From positions 620,001 to 684,000 of the forward strand of contig NZ_CP110257.1 in the NCBI RefSeq assembly GCF_026013905.1: 64,000 nt of DNA, given 5' to 3'. The notes below the pieces were generated by a model. It was not told the origin of the DNA. It saw only the letters and a list, made by a program, of their open reading frames with translations, and made no database searches. The translations under genes were made by a program, and so were the position numbers. This DNA comes from Schlegelella aquatica. GTDB lineage: Bacteria; Pseudomonadota; Gammaproteobacteria; Burkholderiales; Burkholderiaceae_C. Positions 18,496 to 25,890 of the stretch are shown in pieces (within the stretch, counting starts at the first letter, position 1; every line of letters starts with the position of its first letter).

Positions 18496-18566
18496 TGTCC
18501 GATGAATGAACAGTTGTCCGGCTTCCGGACAGATCTTCCGGGTAAACGCTGTGGGTGTCCCGGACA
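18496..18566 (+). promoter_or_regulatory. Three TGT-N11-ACA upstream activator sites
   Basis: Three 17-bp elements of identical design begin at 18496 (TGTCCGATGAATGAACA), 18515 (TGTCCGGCTTCCGGACA, a perfect 7-bp inverted repeat) and 18550 (TGTGGGTGTCCCGGACA). They lie roughly 113-183 bp upstream of the expected sigma-54 transcription start, the usual place for enhancer-binding proteins, next to the gene of such a protein. Only the binding assignment is inference. Confidence 0.65.
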
Positions 18567-18652
18567 GCGGAAAGAAGGGTCGAGGCCGCGGGCGCCGGGG
18601 CTCTTGCCGGAATCTCCAAGGCTTTCAAGTACTTGGGCCGAGTCCCGGGTCG

Positions 18653-18668
18653 TGGCATGGGCCTTGCA
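18653..18668 (+). promoter_or_regulatory. Sigma-54 (-24/-12) promoter of the liv-type operon
   Basis: TGGCATGGGCCTTGCA matches the consensus TGGCAC-N5-TTGCA with only one mismatch, and the invariant GG and GC are exactly 10 bp apart. Transcription would start near 18679, about 75 nt before the ATG of the binding-protein gene. Confidence 0.8.
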
Positions 18669-18753
18669 GTCTGTGCGCCGTCGCTCTGGCAGTTCGCCAG
18701 CGCGGCGCGGGACAGGCGGCTCGAGGAGCCCGCCGCACACCTAGGAGACCTGC

Positions 18754-19956
18754 ATGCACGCGCCTTACGCTCGCCGCGCCTTCCTCGGCCTCGTGGCCGC
18801 CACCGCCTCTGTTCTGGCCGCCGGGGCCTTCGCCCAGTCCGCCAAGGAAATCCGCATTGCGCACGTCTATAGCAAGACCGGGCCGCTGGAGGCCTACGGC
18901 AAGCAGACGCAGACCGGCCTGATGATGGGCTTGGAGTACGCCACCGGCGGCACGATGACCGTGGCGGGCAAGAAGATCGTCGTGATCGAGAAGGACGACC
19001 AGGGCAAGCCCGACGTGGGCAAGAGCCTGCTCGCCGCCGCGTACGGCGACGACAAGGCCGACATCGCCGTGGGCCCGACCTCCTCGGGCGTGGCGCTGGC
19101 GATGCTGCCGGTGGCCGAGGAGTACAAGAAGATCCTGCTGGTCGAGCCCGCGGTCGCCGACTCCATCACCGGCGAGAAGTGGAACAAGTACATCTTCCGC
19201 ACCGGCCGCAACAGTTCGCAGGATGCGATCTCCAACGCGGTGGCCCTCGACAAGGAAGGCACGGTGATCGCCACGCTGGCGCAGGACTACGCCTTCGGCC
19301 GCGACGGCGTGGCGGCCTTCAAGCAGGCGCTCAAGAAGGCCAAACTGGTGCACGAGGAGTACCTGCCCACCAACACGACCGACTTCACCGCCGGGGCGCA
19401 GCGCCTGATCGACGCGCTGAAGGACAAGCCGGGCCGCAAGGTCATCTTCATCATCTGGGCGGGCGCCGGCAATCCGTTCAAGATCGCCGACCTCGATTTG
19501 AAGCGCCACGGCATCGAGATCGCCACCGGCGGCAACATCCTGCCCGCCATGGCGGCCTACAAGAACTTCCCCGGCATGGAAGGCGCCACCTACTACTACT
19601 TCGGCATCCCGAAGAACCCGGTCAACGAGTGGCTGGTCGCCAACCACTACAAGAAGTTCCAAACCCCGCCGGACTTCTTCACCGCAGGCGGCATGAGCGC
19701 GGGCATCGCCATCGTCGAGGCGCTCAAGAAGACCAACGGCGACACCAACACCAACAAGCTGATCAAGACGATGGAAGGCATGCGCTTCCAGACCCCCAAG
19801 GGCGAGATGACCTTCCGCCCCGAGGACCACCAGGCCATGCAGTCGATGTACCACTTCAAGATCAAGGTGGACCCCGCCTTCCCCTGGGGCGTGCCCGAGC
19901 TCGTGCGCGAGATCAAGCCCGAGGAGATGCAGGTGCCCATCCGCAACAAGCGCTGA
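18754..19956 (+). CDS. Branched-chain amino acid-type ABC transporter, periplasmic binding protein
   Basis: A 400-residue type I periplasmic binding protein (LivK/Leu-Ile-Val receptor family). It has a cleavable signal peptide: Arg pair at 7-8, hydrophobic core, and a likely cut after AFA near residue 27. The mature part starts with IRIAHVYSKTGPLEAYGKQ, typical of the family. A good SD (AGGAG) precedes the ATG. It is the first gene of a six-gene operon with both ATPases, both permeases and a hydrolase. The actual ligand is unknown; the family also covers amides, aromatic acids and urea, and sigma-54 control hints at a nitrogen or aromatic source. Confidence 0.9.
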   Translation: MHAPYARRAFLGLVAATASVLAAGAFAQSAKEIRIAHVYSKTGPLEAYGKQTQTGLMMGLEYATGGTMTVAGKKIVVIEKDDQGKPDVGKSLLAAAYGDDKADIAVGPTSSGVALAMLPVAEEYKKILLVEPAVADSITGEKWNKYIFRTGRNSSQDAISNAVALDKEGTVIATLAQDYAFGRDGVAAFKQALKKAKLVHEEYLPTNTTDFTAGAQRLIDALKDKPGRKVIFIIWAGAGNPFKIADLDLKRHGIEIATGGNILPAMAAYKNFPGMEGATYYYFGIPKNPVNEWLVANHYKKFQTPPDFFTAGGMSAGIAIVEALKKTNGDTNTNKLIKTMEGMRFQTPKGEMTFRPEDHQAMQSMYHFKIKVDPAFPWGVPELVREIKPEEMQVPIRNKR

Positions 19957-19964
19957 CACCCGCC

Positions 19965-20750
19965 GTGGAACCGGTGCTCCAGACCCACGACCTCACCGTG
20001 CGCTTCGGCGGGCACGTGGCGGTCGATCGCGTGAGCGCGGCCTTTCATGCGGGCACGCTCACGGCCATCGTCGGGCCCAACGGCGCGGGCAAGACGACGT
20101 ACTTCAACCTCATCTCCGGGCAGCTCAAGGCGACAAGCGGCTCCGTGCACCTGGAGGGGGAAGACGTCACCGCCTTGCCCGCGCCGTTGCGCACCCGGCG
20201 CGGCCTGGGCCGCGCCTTCCAGCTCACGCAGTTGTTCCCACGTCTGTCGGTGCTCGAGAACGTGCGCCTGGCGGTGCAGTCGCGCCACGGCGGCGCGATG
20301 AAGCTGCTGTCGGTGTGGCTGGACCAGCGCGAGCTGATCGACGAGGCGATGCAGGTGCTGCAGGCCGTGCGCCTGGCCGACAAAGCCGAACTGCCCGCGG
20401 CCGGCCTGCCGCACGGCGACCAGCGCAAGCTGGAGGTGGCCCTGATGATGGCGCTGGACCCGAAGGTCTACATGTTCGACGAACCGACGGCGGGCATGAG
20501 CGTGGACGAAGTGCCGGTGATCCTGGACTTGATCCGGGCGCTGAAAGAGCGGCGCGACAAGACCATCTTGCTGGTCGAGCACAAGATGGACGTGGTGCGC
20601 GAGCTGGCCGACCGCATCCTCGTGCTGCACCAGGGCCAGTTGCTCGCCGACGGGCCGCCCGCCGAGGTGATGAGCCTGCCCGTGGTGCAAAGCGCCTACC
20701 TGGGCCTCGAAGTGTCGGCAGCCGACGCACCGATCGAGGAGGCCGCATGA
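19965..20750 (+). CDS. livG: Branched-chain amino acid-type ABC transporter ATPase (LivG-like)
   Basis: A 261-residue ABC ATPase. Walker A is GPNGAGKTT (37-45), Walker B is KVYMFDEPTAG, and the signature is the LivG variant PHGDQRKLE instead of LSGGQ. The H-loop is in LLVEHKMD. It energises uptake together with the LivF-like subunit. The start is GTG 19965, 8 bp after the binding-protein stop; much longer in-frame extensions lie inside the previous gene. The stop overlaps the next ATG. Confidence 0.9.
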   Translation: MEPVLQTHDLTVRFGGHVAVDRVSAAFHAGTLTAIVGPNGAGKTTYFNLISGQLKATSGSVHLEGEDVTALPAPLRTRRGLGRAFQLTQLFPRLSVLENVRLAVQSRHGGAMKLLSVWLDQRELIDEAMQVLQAVRLADKAELPAAGLPHGDQRKLEVALMMALDPKVYMFDEPTAGMSVDEVPVILDLIRALKERRDKTILLVEHKMDVVRELADRILVLHQGQLLADGPPAEVMSLPVVQSAYLGLEVSAADAPIEEAA

Positions 20751-21508
20751 GCACGCTGCGCGACGAACCGCTCCTGTGCCTGGAGGGCGTGCACACGCAC
20801 ATCGGCCAGTACCACATCCTGCACGGCGTGGACTTCGAGGTGCCGCGCGGGCAGGTGACCATGCTGCTGGGGCGCAACGGTGCGGGCAAGACGACCACGC
20901 TGCGCACGATCATGGGCTTGTGGCCTGCGCGCGAGGGCCGCATCCGCTTCGACGGCCAGCCGATCGGCGGCAAGGGCGCGACGCTGCCCACACCGGAGAT
21001 CGCACGGCGCGGCATCGCCTACGTGCCCGAGAGCATGGGCATCTTCGGCGACCTCTCGGTCAAGGAGAACCTGCTGCTCGCGGCACGCCAGGCGCGCACG
21101 GTGGACGACATCGACACCACCCGCCTGGAGTGGATCTTCACGCTCTTTCCGGCGCTCAAGAAGTTCTGGCTCCACCCGGCGGGCAAGCTCTCGGGCGGGC
21201 AGAAGCAGATGCTGTCGGTGGCGCGCGCCATCGTCGAGCCGCGGCAGTTGCTGCTGATCGACGAACCCAGCAAAGGGCTCGCACCCGCGATCATCCAGAA
21301 CATGATCGGTGCCTTCCGCGAGCTCAAGCGCACGCAGACGACGATCCTGCTCGTGGAACAGAACTTCACGATGGCCAAGGCGCTGGGCGACACCGTGGCC
21401 GTGATGGACGACGGCCGCGTCGTGCACCGCGGCCCGATGGCCGAGCTGGCCGAGGACGAAGCGCTGCAGCACCGCCTGCTCGGTCTGTCGCTCGCCGCCC
21501 ACCAATGA
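20747..21508 (+). CDS. livF: Branched-chain amino acid-type ABC transporter ATPase (LivF-like)
   Basis: A 253-residue ABC ATPase. Walker A is GRNGAGKTT, the canonical signature is LSGGQKQ, Walker B is LLLIDEPSKGL, and the H-loop is in VEQN, as in LivF. The ATG overlaps the livG stop (ATGA), so translation is coupled. It pairs with LivG as the second nucleotide-binding subunit. Substrate specificity cannot be read from an ATPase. Confidence 0.9.
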   Translation: MSTLRDEPLLCLEGVHTHIGQYHILHGVDFEVPRGQVTMLLGRNGAGKTTTLRTIMGLWPAREGRIRFDGQPIGGKGATLPTPEIARRGIAYVPESMGIFGDLSVKENLLLAARQARTVDDIDTTRLEWIFTLFPALKKFWLHPAGKLSGGQKQMLSVARAIVEPRQLLLIDEPSKGLAPAIIQNMIGAFRELKRTQTTILLVEQNFTMAKALGDTVAVMDDGRVVHRGPMAELAEDEALQHRLLGLSLAAHQ

Positions 21509-21518
21509 AGGAGGCCCG

Positions 21519-22550
21519 ATGAGTGCCGCCACCGCCACCCCCGCGGCCCCGGCCGCGTCCGCCCCGGTGCCCAAGAGCCGGTTCGACTACGTCCCCCTCG
21601 CGCTCGTGGCGGGGCTCATGCTGGCGGCCTTGCCGCTGGTCGGCTCCGCTCCCACGTGGCTCACGCTCACCATCGCGGGGCTCGCGATGGGCATGATCGT
21701 CTTCATCATCGCCTCGGGGCTGACGCTGGTCTTCGGCCTGATGGACGTGCTCAACTTCGGCCACGGCGTGTTCATCGCGCTCGGGGCCTTCGTTGCCACC
21801 AGCGTGCTGGCCGGCATGTCGGACTGGACGGGCTCGGCCTCGCTGGCCGCCAACCTGGCGGCCGTCTTTCTCGCCATGCTGGTGGCCATGTCGGTGACCG
21901 GCGCCGTCGGCTACGCCTTCGAGCGCGTCGTCGTGCGGCCCGTCTACGGCCAGCACTTGAAGCAGATCCTCATCACCATGGGCGGGATGATCATCGGTGA
22001 GGAACTCATCAAGGTGATCTGGGGCCCGCAGCAGATCCCGTTGCCGCTGCCCGAGGCGCTGCGCGGCTCGGTGCTGCTCGGCGAAGCGGCGGTCGAGAAG
22101 TACCGCCTCGTCGCCGTGGTGATCGGCGCGGTCGTCCTGCTGGGCATGCTGTACCTGCTCAACCGCACCAAGATCGGCCTCCTGATCCGCGCCGGTGTGC
22201 AAGACCTCGAGATGGTCGAAAGCCTCGGCTACCGCATCCGGCGGCTGTTCGTCGGTGTGTTCGTCGCGGGCTCCGCGCTCGCCGGCCTGGGCGGCGTCAT
22301 GTGGGGCCTGTACCAGCAGATGGTCACGCCGCAGATGGGCGCACAGATCAACGTGCTGCTCTTCATCGTGATCATCATCGGCGGCCTGGGCTCGACCTTC
22401 GGTTGCTTCGTCGGGGCGCTGCTCGTCGGGCTCATGGCCAACTACACCGGCTTCCTCGCGCCCAAGGTGGCGCTCTTTTCCAACATCGGGCTCATGGTGG
22501 CCGTGCTGCTGTGGCGCCCGAACGGGCTCTACCCGGTGGCCGCACGCTGA
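21519..22550 (+). CDS. livH: Branched-chain amino acid-type ABC transporter permease (LivH-like)
   Basis: A 343-residue inner-membrane permease with about eight hydrophobic segments after an Ala/Pro-rich N-tail of about 25 residues. Family marks include ASGLTLVFGLMDVLNFGHG and the coupling-region segment around VESLGYRIRR. GAAGGAGG lies just before the ATG. It follows livF after 10 bp and forms the channel with LivM. Confidence 0.9.
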   Translation: MSAATATPAAPAASAPVPKSRFDYVPLALVAGLMLAALPLVGSAPTWLTLTIAGLAMGMIVFIIASGLTLVFGLMDVLNFGHGVFIALGAFVATSVLAGMSDWTGSASLAANLAAVFLAMLVAMSVTGAVGYAFERVVVRPVYGQHLKQILITMGGMIIGEELIKVIWGPQQIPLPLPEALRGSVLLGEAAVEKYRLVAVVIGAVVLLGMLYLLNRTKIGLLIRAGVQDLEMVESLGYRIRRLFVGVFVAGSALAGLGGVMWGLYQQMVTPQMGAQINVLLFIVIIIGGLGSTFGCFVGALLVGLMANYTGFLAPKVALFSNIGLMVAVLLWRPNGLYPVAAR

Positions 22551-22561
22551 CGGGAGGCCTC

Positions 22562-23632
22562 ATGCTGCAACGACTGCTCTCTCACGACCTGCCGCGAAGC
22601 CGGTGGCTCGCGGCGGCCCTGGTGCTCGTGGTGCTCGCGCTGTGGCTGGTGCCGTTCGCCCTGCCAGGCAGCAAGTCGCTCAATGTCGCCGCGAAGATCC
22701 TGATCTTCATCGTGCTGGTGGCCAGCTACGACCTCTTGCTCGGCTACACCGGCATCGTCAGCTTCGCGCACACGATGTTCTTCGGCATCGGGGCTTACGG
22801 CGTGGCGATCGCTTCGACTCGGCTGGGCGAGGGTTGGACGCCGCTGGCGGTCGGCGTGGGGCTGGCGCTCCTTTTGTCGCTGGCGCTGTCGCTGGCGATC
22901 GGCCTGTTTAGCCTGAGGGTGCGGGCGCTGTTCTTTGCGATGATCACCTTGGCCGTCGCCTCGGCGTTCCAGACGCTCGCCTCGCAGCTGTCGGAGTTCA
23001 CCGGCGGCGAGGACGGCCTCACCTTCCGTGTGCCCGAGGTCCTGAGTCCGAGCTTCGAGCCCTTCGAAGAGGAAGTGTTCGGCGTACTGATCGACGGACG
23101 CATCATCAGCTACTACGGGCTCTTCGTGATCGCGGTGGCTCTGGTGCTGTTGATGCTGCGCATCGTCAACTCGCCGTTCGGCCGCGTGCTGCAGGCCATC
23201 CGGGAGAACGACTTCCGCGCCGAGGCGATCGGCTACCGCACGGTCGTCTACCGCACGGTGGGCAACGTGCTCGCCGCGCTCTTCGCCACGCTGGCCGGCG
23301 CGATGCTCGCCGTCTGGCTGCGCTACAACGGGCCGGACACCTCGCTCAGCTTCGAGATCATGCTCGACATCCTGCTCATCGTCGTCATCGGCGGCATGGG
23401 CACCATCTACGGCGCGGTCATCGGCAGCGTCCTTTTCGTCGTCGCGCAGAACTACCTGCAGGACTTGATGCGCTTGGGCGCCGCGGCCGTGGAAGGCGTG
23501 CCAGTGCTCTCGCAACTCGTCTCGCCCGACCGCTGGCTGCTGTGGCTGGGCGTGCTGTTCGTGTTGTGCGTCTATCACTTTCCCACCGGCATCGTCGGCA
23601 AGCTGCGCGAAGCCCGCGCCCGCCGCACTTGA
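22562..23632 (+). CDS. livM: Branched-chain amino acid-type ABC transporter permease (LivM-like)
   Basis: A 356-residue inner-membrane permease with about ten hydrophobic segments. YDLLLGYTGIVSFAHTMFFG is the LivM signature, and AIRENDFRAEAIGY is the cytoplasmic coupling helix that contacts the ATPases. GGGAGG precedes ATG 22562. It lies 11 bp after livH and completes the transporter. Confidence 0.9.
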   Translation: MLQRLLSHDLPRSRWLAAALVLVVLALWLVPFALPGSKSLNVAAKILIFIVLVASYDLLLGYTGIVSFAHTMFFGIGAYGVAIASTRLGEGWTPLAVGVGLALLLSLALSLAIGLFSLRVRALFFAMITLAVASAFQTLASQLSEFTGGEDGLTFRVPEVLSPSFEPFEEEVFGVLIDGRIISYYGLFVIAVALVLLMLRIVNSPFGRVLQAIRENDFRAEAIGYRTVVYRTVGNVLAALFATLAGAMLAVWLRYNGPDTSLSFEIMLDILLIVVIGGMGTIYGAVIGSVLFVVAQNYLQDLMRLGAAAVEGVPVLSQLVSPDRWLLWLGVLFVLCVYHFPTGIVGKLREARARRT

Positions 23633-23645
23633 AGGGGCTTCGGTC

Positions 23646-24485
23646 ATGAGCTTCACCTCACACTACGTCGATTGCGAAGGCCGCGAGATCCACTACACCG
23701 ACTGGGGCCCGCGCGAGGCGCCCGTGGTGGTGGCGTGGCACGGGCTGGCGCGCACCTGCAGGGACATGGACGACCTGGCGGAGCACCTCTCACCGCGTTA
23801 TCGCGTCATCTGTCCCGACACCCTCGGCCGCGGGCTCTCGCAGTGGAGTCCCGACCCGGTCAACGAGTACCGGCTGTCCTTCTACGTGCGGCTGGCCACT
23901 TCGCTGCTCGACCAACTGGGCATCCAGCGGTGCTCGTGGGTCGGCACGTCCATGGGCGGAGCGATCGGCACGCTGGCGGCGGCCACGTCGCTGCGGGGGC
24001 GCATCCAGCGCCTGGTGCTCAACGACAACGGCCCCAAGCTGGCCGACGCCGCGTTGGAGCGCATCCGCGCCTATGCCGGCCAGCCGCCCGCGTTCCAGCG
24101 CGTGAGCGAGCTGGAACAGTTCCTGCGCACGGTGTACAAGCCGTACGGCTGGCTGTCGGACGCGCAGTGGCGCCGCATGGCCGAGACCTCGGTGCGCCGC
24201 CTGCCCGACGGGCGCATCACCACGCACTACGACCCCGCGATGGTGGGGCAGTTCGTGCATCACCCGACCGACTACGACCTCTGGCAGGCCTATGACAGCC
24301 TCGACATCCCGGTGTTGTGCCTGCGCGGCGAGGATTCGGACCTGCTCTTGCCCGAGACGACCGAGGAGATGCGCGTGCGCGGCCCCCGCGCGGTGGTGGT
24401 GACGATCCCCGGCTGCGGCCACGCCCCCGCGCTCAACGTGCCCGAACAGTTCGAGCTGGTGGAGCGGTTCCTGGCGGCGGGTTGA
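23646..24485 (+). CDS. Alpha/beta hydrolase in the transporter operon
   Basis: A 279-residue cytosolic alpha/beta hydrolase. The nucleophile elbow is G-T-S102-M-G. The acid is probably the Asp in the RGEDSDLLLPE loop, and the catalytic His is in GCGHAPAL near residue 258; AWHGL forms the oxyanion loop. Likely activities are ester, amide or lactone hydrolysis. It is 13 bp after the permease gene and so part of the sigma-54-controlled operon, suggesting that the imported compound, or an early product of it, is the substrate. No signal peptide. Confidence 0.85.
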   Translation: MSFTSHYVDCEGREIHYTDWGPREAPVVVAWHGLARTCRDMDDLAEHLSPRYRVICPDTLGRGLSQWSPDPVNEYRLSFYVRLATSLLDQLGIQRCSWVGTSMGGAIGTLAAATSLRGRIQRLVLNDNGPKLADAALERIRAYAGQPPAFQRVSELEQFLRTVYKPYGWLSDAQWRRMAETSVRRLPDGRITTHYDPAMVGQFVHHPTDYDLWQAYDSLDIPVLCLRGEDSDLLLPETTEEMRVRGPRAVVVTIPGCGHAPALNVPEQFELVERFLAAG

Positions 24486-24545
24486 GGGCAGGCGCGGGCC
24501 ACGGCCCCCGGATGCCGGCCGCGGTGGCGCCGCCGGGTGGGGCCC

Positions 24546-25682
24546 TCAGCGCCTGAACTTCCCGTTCTCGTCGATGATGGACAGATCGGCGTAGCCCAGA
24601 CCGCTGTGGTCGGTGGGGCTGAAGCTCACCTCCAAGCCGCCGATGTCCACCTTGCGCAAGCTCTCCAGCGCCTGGATCAGCTTGGCGGGGGTGGGGTTGG
24701 GTCCGGCTCGGCGCAGCCCTTCCACCAGCACCTTGGCGGCGGCGTAGCCTTCGAGCATCGCTGGCGTGACCTCGGCGATGCCCTGCGCCCGGGCGAGGTC
24801 GGCCGCCTCCTTCACGATGGGCGCCGCGAGCGACCGCTCGGAGGGAAACACCTGCGTCACGATGGTGCCTCGGGCGTGTTCGCCCATCTGCTTGATGAAG
24901 CCGCCCGAAGCGTTGTTCGACAGCGTGACGATCTGGGCGCGGGAGCCCGCGGCCCGGATTGCGCGGGTGCCGTCGGAGACCGCGGCGGCCGAGCCGATGA
25001 AGATCACGGCCTGGGCCTCGTGCTGCTTGGTGGCCGCCGCGAGCTTGGCGATGTCGGGGTTGGCGCGGTCGAACTTCTCGTGGAAGAGCGGCTTGAGCTG
25101 CGTGCGCTCGAAACCTCGCAGGGCGCCGGTGGCCGCGTCGGTCCCGAAGGAGTCGTCCACCTGCAAGATCCCGATGCGGGTGAGGCCGATGCTCGCCAGG
25201 TGCTGCACGGCCTTCTCGGCTTCGCGCTGGTAGGGGGCGCGCACGTTGAAGATGTAGGGGTGGACGGGCTGATGCAGCAGCATGGCGCCCGTGCTCGGGG
25301 CGACCAGCGGGATCTGGTACTCCTTGAGCAGCGGCATGAGCGCTTGCGAGTGCGGCGTGCCGCGGTTCAGGAAGAGGGCGATGACGCCTTGCTCGACGAT
25401 CAGTTTGCGGCCCAGTTCGGCGGTGAGCTTGGGGTCGAACTTGTCGTCCACCGACACGAGCTCGACCTTCTGCCCGTGCACGCCGCCGCGTGCATTGACC
25501 GCGTCGAGGTACAGCCGCGCGCCCTCGGTGTTCTCCTTGACGCCGGCGGCCACCGGCCCGGTGAAGCCGGAGGGTTGTCCGACGCGGATCTGCGCCGCCG
25601 CGGGGGCGACGGACAGGAGCAGTGCGCATGCCAGCGCAAGGCCGGCAGCCACGCGACGGGGCGCGGACGCAAGGGGTGTCAT
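24546..25682 (-). CDS. ABC transporter substrate-binding protein (type I, LivK-like)
   Basis: A 378-residue periplasmic binding protein with a signal peptide (core GLALACALLLSVAPAAAQ, cut near residue 31) and the type I fold: IRVGQPSGFTGPVAAGVKENTEG at the mature start and LVAPSTGAM in the ligand cleft. The ATG 25682 has GAGGAGGA upstream; a longer frame is not supported. It is convergent with the transporter operon and 60 bp from its end. With no permease of its own here it may serve that transporter as a second receptor. The ligand is unknown. Confidence 0.87.
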   Translation of the reverse strand: MTPLASAPRRVAAGLALACALLLSVAPAAAQIRVGQPSGFTGPVAAGVKENTEGARLYLDAVNARGGVHGQKVELVSVDDKFDPKLTAELGRKLIVEQGVIALFLNRGTPHSQALMPLLKEYQIPLVAPSTGAMLLHQPVHPYIFNVRAPYQREAEKAVQHLASIGLTRIGILQVDDSFGTDAATGALRGFERTQLKPLFHEKFDRANPDIAKLAAATKQHEAQAVIFIGSAAAVSDGTRAIRAAGSRAQIVTLSNNASGGFIKQMGEHARGTIVTQVFPSERSLAAPIVKEAADLARAQGIAEVTPAMLEGYAAAKVLVEGLRRAGPNPTPAKLIQALESLRKVDIGGLEVSFSPTDHSGLGYADLSIIDENGKFRR

Positions 25683-25854
25683 GGCGATGGTTCCTCCTCG
25701 TGTGATGGAGCGGCAAGTGTGTGACGCCATGCCGCGTGTCTGTTGTGGAAAACCACAATCCGCCGTGCAACGCGTCACGCTGCGCGCCCGCCCGGCGGCT
25801 CACCGCCACGAGGGGCTTGCGCGCCCCGGACAGCGCGCCGACAGGAGGGCTCCC

Positions 25855-25860
25855 TAGAAT
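25855..25860 (+). promoter_or_regulatory. -10 box upstream of the uvrA-like gene
   Basis: TAGAAT in the context CCTAGAATCC, 30 bp before the ATG at 25891. The same CCTAGAATC string precedes yqgE and ctaB in this window. No convincing -35 is visible. Confidence 0.4.
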
Positions 25861-25890
25861 CCTTGCCCACCTCACGAAGGACGCTTCTCC

